This document shows positions 23,608-35,398 of a DNA stretch of 64,000 nucleotides, piece by piece. Origin of the DNA: Abelmoschus esculentus (lineage: Eukaryota > Streptophyta > Magnoliopsida > Malvales > Malvaceae). Under the pieces are notes generated by a model. It had not been told where the DNA came from. It saw only the letters and a list, made by a program, of their open reading frames with translations, and searched no databases. How positions within the stretch are numbered: the stretch's first letter is position 1; every line of letters starts with the position of its first letter. A program made the translations under genes and the position numbers. The stretch covers positions 4,894,936 through 4,958,935 of the forward strand of contig JAUCBN010000017.1 of the NCBI GenBank assembly GCA_035048815.1. Reading direction: 5' to 3'.

Positions 23608-24297
23608 AAGAAAATTTCATCCTCGAAATTTACCTGAAGAAAACAAGTGAGGAAACTTCTCCCTCATACATTCTCGTCTCCCAAGTTGCTTCTTCCACAC
23701 CTCGGTGTCTCCAAAGTACTTTTACCAAGTTTATAGTCTTTCCTCGAAGAACCTTTGTATCCACATCTAAGATCCTGCTGGTTCTTCTTCATAAGTCATA
23801 TCCGTCCTGAACACAATCTCCTCAACTAGAACAACATGCGAAGGATATGACCTATACTTACAAAGCATCGACATATGAAAAACATCATGCATCCTATCCA
23901 ACTCCTCTGGAAATCTCAACCGATAAGCAACAGGGCCGACACGTTCTAACACCTTGTATAGTCCAAAGAAACGAGGACTCAACTTACCCTTACGTCCAAA
24001 ACTCATAACTTTCATCCATGGTGAAACCTTTAAGAACACTTTATCTCCGACAACATACTCCACCTCTCTACGTTTCAAATCGACATAAGACTTTTGCCTA
24101 TCTAAAGCCTCCATAAGCTTAGCACAAATAAGCTTAACTTTCTCATTCGTATCCTTCAACACTTGTGGTAAACATGCTTTTGACCAACTTCTTTCCAACA
24201 AAAGGTGTACGACATCTACGTCTATAGAAAGCCTCAAACGATGCAATCTGTATACTTGCCTGAAACTATTATTGTAAGCAAACTCCACTAAAGGCAA
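23608..24297 (-). pseudogene. Integrase C-terminus and chromodomain, element D
   Basis: The open frame 24297-23767 begins LVEFAYNNSF, then a shifted stretch (RQVYRLHRLRLSID) where relatives encode ASIQMAPFEALYGR. It returns to frame at LPQVLKDTNEKVKLICAKL and covers the GPY/F-like SPRFFGLYKVLERVG and MHDVFHMSML. It stops at EEPAGS, just inside the chromodomain. The remaining chromodomain and tail are in other frames down to 23608. Confidence 0.8.
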
Positions 24298-24306
24298 TTG
24301 TTTCTC

Positions 24307-24672
24307 TCATGTACCTTGAAACTCAATGATGCAACACCTCAACATATCTTCCAAAGTCTGAATAACACGTTCAGACTGTCTATCTGTCTGAGGATGATAA
24401 GTTGTACTAAAGCTAAGCCTCGTACCCAAGACTACCTGCAAACTCTTCCAAAACTTAGAGGTAAAACGCGGATCTCTATCCAATATGATCGAATTAGGCA
24501 CACCATACAATTTTACCACCTCAGAAACATACAACTCTAACAGCTTATCCATCGAATACGTAGTATACACAGCAAGAAAATGCGCACACTTCGTAAACCT
24601 GTCAATGATCAACCATATAGAATTCTTTTTTGATGCAGTCTGCGGTAACCTCATCATAAAATCCATAGTCAC
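24307..24672 (-). pseudogene. Integrase catalytic core, element D
   Basis: A 121-codon frame with all three catalytic positions: Asp in TMDFMMRLP, Asp in LDRDPRF and Glu in RQSERVIQTLEDML. It ends at FQGT, ten bases before the next fragment starts in another frame. This segment holds the block that A's integrase has lost. Confidence 0.85.
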
Positions 24673-25030
24673 TCTTTCCCACTTCTATTTCGGAACCTAA
24701 ATCGGTTGCAACAAACCCGTAAAAACTGATGTTCAGCTTTCACTCGCTAACACAACATACACCGAGCTACAAACTACATCATATCCTTCTTCAAACCAAC
24801 CCAAAAGTACACACTTTTTAGATCCTTATACATCTTCACACTACCCAGTTGCATAGCAAACGAAATAGTATGAGCTTCTGTTAGAATAGCTTATCTCAAC
24901 TCAACATCATTCGGCACCGCTATTTTACCTCCAAAGCAAAGAACCTCATCATCATCAAAATGATACTCGGTCGGTCTACCTTCAGCAATGTCCTCCATAT
25001 GAGGTACCAAAGCTTCATCCTCCAACTACT
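24673..25030 (-). pseudogene. Integrase zinc-binding region, element D, heavily broken
   Basis: Fragments of the HHCC region are readable across frames: QLEDEALVPHMED, RPTEYHFDDDEVLCF, then KMYKDLKSVYFWVGLKKDM and VKAEHQF. Stops and shifts separate them. Confidence 0.6.
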
Positions 25031-25595
25031 TTGCTTTTATCATCTCATCCAACACAGGTTTTACTTGCAACTCTGCTACAAAACCACCTTCCTTTGAAAT
25101 ACTCAACTTAGTAAACATAGCCCTTAACTCCATTGTCGTCTTAAGGCTCAACGCATCCGCTATCACATTAGCTTCTACCAGATGATACTCGATAATCAAA
25201 TCATAGTCCTTAAGAAACTCCATCCATCTACGTTGCCTAAGGTTTAGATCCTTTAATGACATGAGATATTTCAAACTATTGTGATCCATGTATATAGTAC
25301 ACTTCTCACCATACAAGTAGTGTCACCAAACTTTCAAAGCAAAAACTACTGCCGCAAGCTCCAAATCATGCGTCGAATAATTCTTTTCATGCAATCTTAA
25401 CTGTCTAGATGCATATGCCACAACTTTCCCTTATTTCATCAAAACACACCCAAGGCCAACATAAGATACATTTCTATAAACCACAAAGTCTTTACCCAAC
25501 TCAGGCTGAACCAACACCAGAGCATTAGTCAACACCTCTTTTAACCTCTCAAAACTCTTCTATTGACTTTCTTTCCACTCAAAAGGAATATTCTT
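25026..25595 (-). pseudogene. RNase H, element D
   Basis: The frame 25316-25026 reads YGEKCTIYMDHNSLKYLMSLKDLNLRQRRWMEFL then EYHLVEANVIADALS, the C-terminal half of RNase H. The Asp-containing TDHKSLKYL motif is altered to MDHNSLKYL but keeps the Asp. The N-terminal half (25317-25595) is traceable only in pieces. Confidence 0.75.
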
Positions 25596-26213
25596 TTACA
25601 AAAGCTTGGTTATAGGAGCAACAATATTCGAAAACCCCTCGACAAACCTACGATAATAACCAGCCAACCCTAGAAAACTCCAAACCTCAGAAACCAACTT
25701 CGGTTGCTTCCAACCCATAACAACTTCTATCTTTATTGGATCAACACTAATACCTTTTTTCGACACCATATGACCAAGAAACACAACTTTCTTTAGCCAA
25801 AACTCACATTTGCTTAGCTTAGCATACAACTGATTCTCTTTCAACACTAGCAAAACTATCCGCAAATACCGATCATGCTAGTCCCGGGTACGTGAATACA
25901 CAAGGATATCATCTATGAATACTACCACAAACTGGTCCAAGTATTCATGAAACACTCGGTTCATCATGTCCATAAAAGCAACAGGGGCATTCGTCAAACC
26001 AAACGGCATCACCAAAAGCTTATAGTGACCATACCTTGTTCGAAAAGTCATTTTCAACACATCAGACTCCTTTACTTTCAACTGATAATACCCTGATCTC
26101 AAATCAATCTTTGAGAATACACTTGCACCTCGAAATTGATCAAACAGATCGTCAATCCTCGGCAAAGGATACTTATTCTTCACGGTTAACTTGCTCAATT
26201 ACCGATAATCAAT
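25596..26213 (-). pseudogene. Reverse transcriptase, element D
   Basis: Two frames. 26198-25878 covers LTVKNKYPLPRIDDLFDQF, VFSKIDLRSGYYQLKVKES and MPFGLTNAPVAFMD, and ends with the catalytic FIDDILVYS. 25865-25596 covers QLYAKLSKCEFWL, VVFLGHMVSKKGI and SFLGLAGYYRRFVEGFS. The fingers segment is in the next upstream frame (26214-26675). A stop replaces a residue just before the first frame. Confidence 0.88.
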
Positions 26214-26675
26214 TTACATTCTCATAGTGCCATCCTTCAATTTCATAAACAACAATAGCGCATCCCAAGGTGATAAACTCGGTCGTATAACCCCACGGTC
26301 AAGTAACTCTTGCAACTGCATCTTCAGTTCTTTCAACTCCTTAGGTGTCATATAATAAGGAGCAATAGACACCAGATTAGTAGCAACATAAGTCTCAATA
26401 CCAAACTCCACATCGCGATTAGGAGGTAATCCTTGCAGCTCCTTAGGAAATACTTCCGAAAAATTGCGCACTACTCGAATGTCTTGCACCCGATCATCTC
26501 CTATACCCAGATTCATCACATAGGCTAGATATGCCACAATACCATGATGCAACATCTTTTCTGCTTGCAAAATTGAAACCATATTAGATAAAAATCCAAT
26601 ATATTCACGTTGCACCACAACCTCACTATCATCCAACAACCTCAAGGTAATCTTCTTCTTTTCAAAGTCTACCAT
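26214..26675 (-). pseudogene. Protease-RT linker and RT N-terminus, element D
   Basis: A 153-codon frame from protease C-terminus (IGFLSNMVSILQAEKML) through NFSEVFPKELQGLPPNRDVEF and LQELLDRGVIRPS to the start of the RT fingers (LKDGTMRM), where a stop truncates it before the IDYRKLN motif. Confidence 0.82.
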
Positions 26676-26678
26676 CGC

Positions 26679-26951
26679 TCAGTGTTCCGTCAACCAATCA
26701 ACACCCAAAATAAGATCAAAACCATGGAAAGGCAACTTCATCAAGTCAACCTCAAAGACATGCCCTTGCACCTTCAATGGACACCTTTTATACAACCTCT
26801 TAACCGTGACTGTTTCACCTAAAGAACTTGTAACCATCAACCCAACATCTAGCACCTCAATCGGAACAACAAACAAATTAGCATGTTCACTCAAAACATA
26901 AGAATGCATAGATTCAGAATCTATCAAAGAGAACAACGATACATTTTGCAA
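26679..26951 (-). pseudogene. Aspartic protease, element D
   Basis: A 90-codon frame. The active site reads LIDSESMHSYV where the retroviral-type DSG is expected, so the essential Gly is Glu. The second conserved element (FDLILGVDWL) is intact. Confidence 0.8.
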
Positions 26952-26999
26952 AGAAAAAGTACCTACAACAACATCTGTGGCATTACAGGTCCCGCACTG

Positions 27000-27980
27000 A
27001 GTATAAACTCTATGTCCATCACCTTGCCTCTAGAAAGGACCTCTACCATGACCATGTCCTCTACCAGGTGTCACAGCTATATCCGCCCGATCACCAGTCT
27101 CACTAGCAAACCTTGGGCAATCACGCTTCTTATGATCCTTTGATCCACAACCAATACAAGCAATAGTGGCCCACCAACACTCTCCTGGATTGCGCCTATA
27201 ATACAGGTTACAAACTATAACATCACCACTACCTCTACCAAACTATTGAGCTCGGCCACTACGTCCAAAGTCACCTCGGTGGCGTTCAACCCGATCCCGG
27301 TTATCTCAAAACCTCTTACCCTGCTTACCCTGAACATTGGCCTCAACAGGACTTTTCCCGACATCAAAAGACTTCCTAACCTCTCTCAGAGATGTCTCGA
27401 CATCCTTGGCCCTTTTCACCAACACATCAAACTCAGTATACTCAGCGGCCAATAGGTAAGTCTTAATCTCAAGATCCAACCCATAACAGAACCTATCACA
27501 TCTCTTATGATTGGTGGGGACCAACTCAGGGGCATACACTATATCTCATATTCCGCCACTGTCATAGCACCTTGCACCAGGGATATAAATTCCCGCTTCC
27601 TTGCATCCTCATATTACGAACCCAAAAACTTCCGCATAAAAGCGGTTTGGAAAAACTCACAAGTCACATTACCAATAGCTACACTAGCTCTCGTCGTAGT
27701 CCATCAACGATAAGCATCTCCCTAGAGTAAGGAAACCACACAACCCAACCTCCTATCATCTTGATAATCCATTTGACCCAAGATCCTCTTTGTACTAGCC
27801 AACCACTCCTTAGCTGAACTCGATCCGAACCACGGAACTCAAAACCACCCAAGCTACACAGTCGCTCTAGAGGTAGCCTAAGGGTAACAACAACAACATG
27901 GGCAGGAGGAGGAATAAACACTCTAGCAATAGTAGCCTAAAACGCACTTGTCATAGCTTGTATGAACGGTGCAAACCCTC
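27000..27980 (-). pseudogene. gag and zinc knuckle, element D
   Basis: 27305-27000 contains a nucleocapsid knuckle, CIGCGSKDHKKRDC (C-x2-C-x4-H-x4-C), near 27115-27160, followed by a Gly/Arg/His-rich stretch. 27539-27306 reads as the C-terminal gag core (YAPELVP, CDRFCYGLD, VKRAKDVE). The rest of capsid up to about 27980 is broken into short frames. Start codon not determinable. Confidence 0.7.
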
Positions 27981-28359
27981 TAAACTAGCCACCCTATTAA
28001 GCCGGAGGTACACCCACGGGTGGCAAAGGAAGCTGCTCTTCCCTGGTAGTCGTCTCTCCTTCATTCGGGACATCAATGATCATACCCACACTAGCTCGTG
28101 TCTCACATCTCAGAGGCATACTTAGAATCTTCTAACATGCAATATAAAACATAATATCAAAATATATTAGACTTACATTCAAGCAAGATCCAAGGGAAAC
28201 TTGTAAAGTATTTAAAAATGTATCGACATTGATAATATGTAACCTTTAACTCTTTCAAATAAACACCACTTAAAACATATTCACTGTACATAATATCAAC
28301 ATGTTAACAATAAAGCATATTGAATCACACACAAAAAACCATGCTCTAATACCACTAAA
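27981..28359 (-). other. Leader and primer-binding site of element D
   Basis: Matches the leaders of A (5820-5900) and F (45900-46000). Near the LTR the minus strand reads TGGTATTAGAGC (28354-28343), one base from the initiator tRNA-Met site and identical to F's. Confidence 0.82.
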
Positions 28360-30007
28360 TGTAACCCCCCTTAGCCCGCCCTAGACAAAACCAACACTAA
28401 TAGGTTACATGGGGAATATCGAACCAAACCCGCGAAGGTTTGATACAATAAAAAACCCTGAAACCGATATATTTTTTTCTTCTAGATGTATAATTATATT
28501 CCTACATGTCTTGCTCTCATACAAAGCATTAACGAAAGCAATCCGATCACATACAAGTATTCGATTAAACACTAAATTAAATTAAGGACTAAAACATAAA
28601 ACTTTTAAATTCTAATAACAAAGTAGAGATTCGTTCCATCAAAATTCAATTAAACATACAAGTATCCCTCATGGTAAATTTCAAATCAAATGGAGCATTC
28701 TAACATCATCAATTGCATGTTTCACTAATTTAGGAACTAAAATATAAATCTTTCAAATCCTAAGGACTTCGTCAAAATTAAGTTAATCATCTTGAAACTT
28801 AATCAAATTTACGCATCCATGTGAAGTTTTAGCTCAAAATAACATCTGTACATACCCTAATTGAATAATAAATTATATTCAGGACTAAAATGTAATTTCC
28901 AGCAACTATCAATTTTTAGCAGTCAAAGGTTTTGAAACAATTTGACAAAGGTTTCGAAATCTTCCTTAAGGTTTCGAAACTTTATGCCTGGAACTTAAAA
29001 TTTCGTCACACTAAGTGAACTCAATCGACTCAAGGCAACCATTAATCACCATAAACTATATGTATAATTCCTAATCATTAAGAATAAATTATACAATCAA
29101 ATATAGCCATTTTAGATCACGTAACAACTAGAGGCATGCTTCCTAACATTAATCAATTCCAATGGCTAATCAAACAAACATGCATCAAATATTTACAACA
29201 TAGCATCAATCAACCAAAGTTATATAACAATCTATCAAGCAACAACCTAAGAAAAATTAGAGGTCTTATTACAAGTTTTTAGCTAAACAACACACACTCT
29301 CTTATGGGATTGGTTTACACATTGCCAAGCCCTTTTTATTTACCAAAGCATACCAAAAATATGTAGTCTTTCCCCTTAGATCCTCTTGCTCAAAAACCAG
29401 CCCCAAAATGTCTCTAATTTTCTGCAAAGATGAAACGAGAGATAAAGAAAAATATGCTTAATGAGGAAGCTCTAACAAGAACATCAATGCATCAATTTAA
29501 AACCATAGTAAAATAATAGTTTGTAATGCCTTTCTCGAACCATATATGCTTTACCAAATCGTGGTTATATTCATAATACCAAAACATTTCCTTGAGTATG
29601 CTTAGCAATATCAAATAATTTCCTAAATAATGCACAATGTTACCAAATCATTTCATGTATTCTTATTGGCTTTCTAGTGATCACTTATTGTGAACCTTAA
29701 GTTCACCGAATACGCGGATCCATTATAGAGACTCTTAGTCTCGTCAAGACACAAAATCACCATTTACATGACACAAAGTCACCCTTATCAATCTCTACCA
29801 CGTACGGTTAGACACATAGTCATCCTTGTTACGTGTAGGCGGCTCTACCATGCACGGTTAGACTCAAAGTCACACTCGTTACGTGTAAATATTTTTCTTT
29901 ATTTCATAATCTTTATAGTGCACTCAATCCTAATGACATGTCATTTGTATTTGAATCTAAAGTTAGTGTCACTAAGCCAATATCATCTCGATCAAGCATG
30001 CTAACTT
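28360..30007 (-). repeat. 5' LTR of element D, left part
   Basis: The left end reads TGTAACCCCCCTTAGCCC on the plus strand. It includes a small palindrome array (28925-28985, GGTTTCGAAAC-type, three degenerate copies) and the minisatellite (about 29740-29895). The LTR is interrupted at 30008 by E and resumes at 35399. Confidence 0.85.
28925..28985. repeat. Palindrome array in D 5' LTR (degenerate)
   Basis: Three units: AAAGGTTTTGAAAC, AAAGGTTTCGAAAT and AAGGTTTCGAAACTT. Two of the three have lost symmetry by a single transition. Confidence 0.6.
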
Positions 30008-32176
30008 TGTAACCCCTTAATTTTTGTCTTAGAGAGTATGATAGGTTTAAGATTAATATTTAATAACTTGACCGGTAAGTAAGCCAGAAAGTGATTTCAA
30101 AATACCAGATTATATCATAATTGTTAAACCATAGTTATAATCAAATACCTTGAATAATAGTAATAACAAATCAATTATCCTAAATAGATGCATGAACTTA
30201 AAACATTTCGATCCCTAATATTCCTAAAACAATAATGTATAATTTCTAACAACAAACATACTGAAAATAATAATTGAAAAATAAGTATCTGGTTGAGATC
30301 TCCAAGTACCAACTCCTAAGGCCGAGTATCTGAAACATTAATTAAATAGTTTGAGCAATAAAGCCTAGTGTGTCTCTACAGTGCGGTCACAAATCACATA
30401 AGCATTCAGTTCACGGTTACAGATATATATAACATGTAAATGATCGCAATAAATAACTCAATGTATGATGAATGCAATGTCACAGAGAACGCAGTTTCAT
30501 ACTCCAAACGCCAAACGCAATGGTGGCAAAGCCAACCAATCACAGGGGAGGCAGTTCCCCAGAACCCCACACCCCTTATTTTTCCAAAACACAGTGTGGT
30601 AAAACCACCTTCCTCTGTACAATCCACCCCATGCACATGTAACACTACGAATGCAAATGATCTCAGTGTCGTACCATAATTAAACGTAGAAATACGAATC
30701 ACACAGTTCAAGCAATGGCTCACAGTAACACAGGGAATCTCCAGTTCACAGAATCACAATAACAGTTAAACACATAACACAAATGTAGCACAAGAAGAGA
30801 ACACACCTCTCAAAATACTCGTATTACTTCTGACACGGACACTTCCCACTGTCTAAGCTAGGTCCTACCCTAGCTGAGTTAGAGTCTCGAGCGGTGCTCG
30901 CATGAGTCGATTGAACCCATGGTGGAGGCGGTGAAGGTAAAACGCCCTCTTTAAAGTCTGCATCGTCTGAAAAAGACCAAGATTCCTAATTAAATTCTTA
31001 TTCAAGTCCACTAACACATGTTATAACTTAAAAGGGGCAAAACAGGGTTTTTAGGTTCGAATTTGACAAAATAGATTGCAAAAACAGACTCAGAATATCA
31101 AAAAAAGTCAAAATAGGGTCTTTAGAAAAAATTCAACTTCGATAAAAAGAGTCAACGGTCAAAGTCAACAGGCAGAGTCAAAGTCAACGGTCAGAGGGTC
31201 AAGGTCAACGACTAACGTCAACGATGACGTCATTACTTATGTCATCGATGATGTCACTAATGATGTTAGCAATGACGTCACTAATGACGTCAACACAAAT
31301 CCAAATATTTTGGTCACGGGTCGGGTATGGGTCGGGTTCACAGATCGGGTCAATTTGGTTCATAGGTTAGGTCTGGTACACTCAAACATCCGGTTCGATT
31401 CGTCACACCCCAAGAACCAGTTCGGTTCTAACCTTCTCTTCCCCACATCACCTGATTGCTAACCAACAAATCCTACCAAGCCATAGCATCTACAACACAC
31501 TACCGGCGGCCACAATTAACAATGGTCGAGGGCCTTGACAACCGACAACACTCCAACGATAACCACTACTCCGATACCACCTCAACGGCCGACAACACCT
31601 TAACTATCAATAGATCGGCCAAAACCCGTCCTCCCTCACCTATCCTATCCTTTGGCCAACCAACACAAACAACCAGACGACGACAGTGGCGGCGGCCTGA
31701 CCCTTAACCTACACTCAACAGTCCGACAATGATCGAAGCAATCACCAAAACTCGGTGAACTCACCCATACCACCAGAGACCCACATATTCGATAACCAAA
31801 ATCCCATAACCGATAATAACTCCACTTACCAGATCTGGCGAAACTCACGGTCGTTCGATGAAGACACAAGCAAACACAGATTCAACCACAGAATGGTGAC
31901 GTAACGAACAACGATGAATACATCTTTCATCGTTAATACAAAACAGAGAGAGGGAAACAAACAAACAAATAAACACAAAGAAGAGATCAGGGAGAAGAAG
32001 GCTCAACCCGCTATATCCAAAAGGGGTGTTTTAATTCAGATAGATTTAGGTTAACCTTGAAATTCCGATAATGCCCTTAATAAAATCCCAAATTGAATCA
32101 AATTAGGGCACAAACTAGCTTGGAAAATTTCAGAAATTAGGGTTTATTTTCTTAAAATAATTTTATGAGTGTTACA
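30008..32176 (-). repeat. 3' LTR of element E
   Basis: 2169 bp. The minus strand starts TGTAACACTCATAAAATTA and ends AATTAAGGGGTTACA. Carries the W-box/TGACGTCA cluster (31106-31292). Parts align with the LTRs at 42119-53899 and 60569-61829, so these are one family. Open frames 30406-30723, 31076-31462 and 31456-31707 are LTR sequence without domains. Confidence 0.88.
31106..31292 (-). promoter_or_regulatory. W-box cluster and TGACGTCA motifs in E 3' LTR
   Basis: On the element's sense strand TTGAC cores occur at least eight times between 31151 and 31221, many as TTGACC or TTGACT (WRKY-type W-boxes). Three perfect TGACGTCA palindromes (bZIP/TGA-type) lie at 31225-31232, 31273-31280 and 31285-31292. 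Position within the 5' half of the LTR fits U3 or leader. The other LTR keeps the W-box part (34320-34400) but its TGACGTCA motifs are mutated. Confidence 0.55.
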
Positions 32177-32200
32177 ACTCTCCCCCCTTGAAAGAAATTT
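32177..32200 (-). other. Polypurine tract of element E
   Basis: On the minus strand a purine run (AAGGGGGGAGAGT) precedes the 3' LTR, after the conserved CGAGGATGAAATTTC tail seen in related elements. Confidence 0.78.
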
Positions 32201-32330
32201 CATCCTCGAAATTTACTCACTGACAAGTAAAGCAGAGAGATATATAGAAAGGATAGAAAAGATACCCGCTATAACATCTGATTGGTCATGGTCACCATGA
32301 GCCCTTGTAGCATAAATTAAACCTGGTTTC

Positions 32331-33080
32331 TTAATACCGAAGCAGCTGCACTCTGAACTGATCCTCTCTTACCCCTGTACCGGAGATGATAGATTTTCCT
32401 TGTCCTCTACCAACACTAGGTGTCTGAACAGAAGCTTGTGACTGATTCCTTAGAAAGGAAGTTGTAGGCGATTCAGGATAAGCACTAAAGAAATGATCCA
32501 GGGATCCACACCTGAAACAAGCATTGACCTTCCTTCTGCATTCTCCTCCATGTTTCTTATGATAGAAGGAACATATCGGTCGGGAAGCTGACGAACCACC
32601 TCCACTAGCAGTAGATCCCATCGATTTCGACCTCTGATTACTCTACTAAACTGACTCCTCTCTAGCTCTCTTACCCGAATAGCTCGGGGTACCCTGTTAA
32701 AAATCTGGTTAATAATATTTCTTACTCCGAATATTCTCATATTTTGACTGGCTCATAGAAATAGTTTTCATTCTTTCAACTGTCTTATCACGATCAATCA
32801 AAGCACTAAAAGACTTATCTTGAAATGGAGCTACCTTCTCATGGATTGAAAAAAGAAGACCTTTCAAAAACTCCCGACATTTATCCTTTTCAGTGTCCAC
32901 TAAACCCGGTGCATATTGTGATTATTCCACAAAATTGATTTCGTACCAAGATATTGTCATATTCTCCTGTTTCTAGTCAATAAAAGCCTGATGCCGATAA
33001 GCTAAATATTGTTCTCCCACATATTGGTTCTGAAAGGCGTGACGAAAGGTATCCCAGGTCATTTGTTCAACTGACATCAA
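32331..33080 (-). pseudogene. gag fragment of element E
   Basis: Reading the minus strand: TWDTFRHAFQNQYVGEQYL near 33050, then YAPGLVDTEKDKCREFLKGL (32900), then the knuckle region CSFYHKKHGGEC and CFRCGSLDHFFSAYPE (32621-32331). The second knuckle lost its last Cys (Tyr instead). Stops and two frame changes break it, and the N-terminal capsid is missing. The protein would stop just before the LTR. Confidence 0.72.
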
Positions 33081-33196
33081 TCTCATTTAAACATTTTATT
33101 TTCAAAAATTCCCATATCCCAAAAATATCTAATGCATCTTTTCAAACAACAGTAAAAACATTGGTTACGGGCCTCACAGTCCGAGTGTTGAACTCC

Positions 33197-33208
33197 GCTC
33201 TGATACCA
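33197..33208 (-). other. Primer-binding site of element E
   Basis: The minus strand reads TGGTATCAGAGC, a full match to the initiator tRNA-Met site, four bases from the 5' LTR. Confidence 0.9.
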
Positions 33209-33212
33209 AAAA

Positions 33213-35393
33213 TGTAACCCCTTAATTTTTGTCTTAGAGTGTACTATAGGTTTAAGATTAATAATTAATAACTTGACCGATAAGTAAATCAGAAAGTGAT
33301 TTCCAAATACCAAATTATATCATAATTGTTAAACCATAGTTATAATCAAATACCTTGAATAATTGTAATAATAAATCAAATACCCCAAATAAATGCATGA
33401 ACTTAAAACAATTTGATCTCTAATATTCCCAAAACAATAAAGTATAATTTTTGACAACATACAAAAAATAATAATTGAAAAAAAATTATTTGGTTGAGAT
33501 CTTCGAGTACCAACTCCTAGGGCCGAGTATCTGAAATATTAAATAAACAGGGTGAGCTATAAGGCCTAGTGTGTCTCTATAGTGCGATCATAAATCACAT
33601 AAATATTCATATCACGGTTACAGATATATATAACATGTCAATGATCGCAATAAATAACACAATGTGTGATGAATGTAATGTCACAGAAAATGCAGTCTCA
33701 TACTCCAAACACCAAACACAGTGGTGGCAAAGCTAACCGATCACAGTGGAGGTAGTTCCCCCTCCCCCCCTTATTTCTACAAAACACAGTGTGGTAAAAC
33801 CACCTTCCTCTGTACAATCCACCCCTTGCACATGTAACATTATGAATACAAATGATCTCAGTGTCAGACCACAATTAAACGCAGAAATACGAATCACACA
33901 ATTCAAGCAGTGGCTTACAGTAACACAGGGAATCTCCTGTTCACAGAATCCCAATAACAATTAAATACATAACACAAATATAGCATAAGAAGAGAACACA
34001 CCTCTCAAAAGACTCGTATTATTGCTGACACGGACGCTTCCCACGATCTGAGCTAGGTCTTGCCCTAGCTGAGTCAGAGAATCTAGCGATGCTCGCAGGA
34101 GCCGATTGAACCCGTGGTGGAGGCGGTGAAGGTAAAATGTCCTCTTCAGAGTATGCATCGTCTGAAAAAGACCACAAGATTCCTAATTAAATTCTTATTC
34201 AAGTTCACTAACACAAGTTATAACTTAAAAGGGGCAAAACATGACTTTCAGGTTCGAATTTTACAAAGCAGACTGTAGAAACAGACTCAGAACGTCAAAA
34301 AAATCATAATAGGGTCTTTCAAAAAAGTCAACTCTGGTCAAAAAGTCAATGGTCAAAGTCAACGAACATGGTCAAAGTCAACAGTCAGAGGGTCAAGGTT
34401 AACGACTTACTTCAGCGATGATGTTACTAGTGACGTTATCAATGACATTACTGTTGACATCGTCGATGATGTCATCGATAATGTCACTAATGATGTCAGC
34501 ATAGATTCAAATATTCGGGTCACAGGTTAGATTTTCTGGTTAGGTATGGGTCGGGTTCGTAGAACAAATCGGTTTGGTTCATTGGTTGGGTTTGGATCAC
34601 TCTAACAACCGGTTCGGTTCGTCACACCTCAAAAACCGGTTTGGTTCTAGCCTTCTCTTCCCCACATCACCCGACTGTTAACCAACAAACTCTACCAAGC
34701 CATAGCATCTACAACACACTATCGGCGACCAAATTGACAGTGGTCGAGGGCCCTGACGACCGGTAACACTCTGACGATGACCAATACTCCAGCAACACCT
34801 CAATGACCGACAACACCTTAACCCTCAATAGATCAGCCAGAACCCGTCCTCCCCTACCTATCCTATCCTATGGCCAACCAGCACAAACAACCAGACGATG
34901 GCAACGACAGTGGCCTGACCCTTAATCGACGCTCAGCAGTCCGACAATGATCGAAGCCATCACCAAAACTTAGCAAACTCACCCATACCACCGAAGACCC
35001 ACACATCCGACAATCAAAATCCCATAAAGAAGAATAACTCCATTTACCAGATCCTACGAGACTCACGGTCGTTCGAAGAAGACACAGGGAAACACATATT
35101 CGACCATAGAGGGGTGACACCACGGATGATGATGAATACCTCCTTCGCCGAGAACACAAAACAGAGAGAGGGAAACAAAAAAACAAAAAAACACAAAGAA
35201 GAGATAAGGCAGAAGAAGGCTCAACCCACTATATCCAAAAGGGGTGTTTTAATTCAAATTAATTTAGGTTAATTTGAAATTCCGATAATGCCCTTAATAA
35301 AATACCAAATCGAATCAAATTAGGGCATAAACTAACTTGGGAAATTTTAGAAATTAGGGTTTATTTTCTTAAACTAATTTTATGGGTGTCACA
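33213..35393 (-). repeat. 5' LTR of element E
   Basis: 2181 bp, similar to the 3' LTR throughout. The sense start is TGTGACACCCATAAAATTAG. Contains a W-box cluster (34320-34400), degenerate TGACGTCA-like sites (34410-34505) and an exon-like segment on the minus strand (34161-34002). Confidence 0.88.
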
Positions 35394-35398
35394 AACTT

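Larger units (their letters stand above)
30008..35393 (-). mobile_element. Element E: gag-only, non-autonomous gypsy element
   Basis: LTRs 30008-32176 and 33213-35393, TSD AACTT (30003-30007 and 35394-35398). Closing the gap restores GCTAACTTATTGCACATAAT, as in D's other LTR (21955). The internal region is only 1036 bp: primer site, a gag fragment with zinc knuckle, then a polypurine tract. Protease, RT, RNase H and integrase are absent. Such structure recalls the TR-GAG class of plant elements, but an internal deletion in a full-length copy is equally possible. Confidence 0.9.

Noticed and set aside
30406..31707. Several 80-130 codon frames in E's 3' LTR as host genes
   Set aside because: They sit within the LTR, are poorly kept in the 5' LTR copy and carry no domain.
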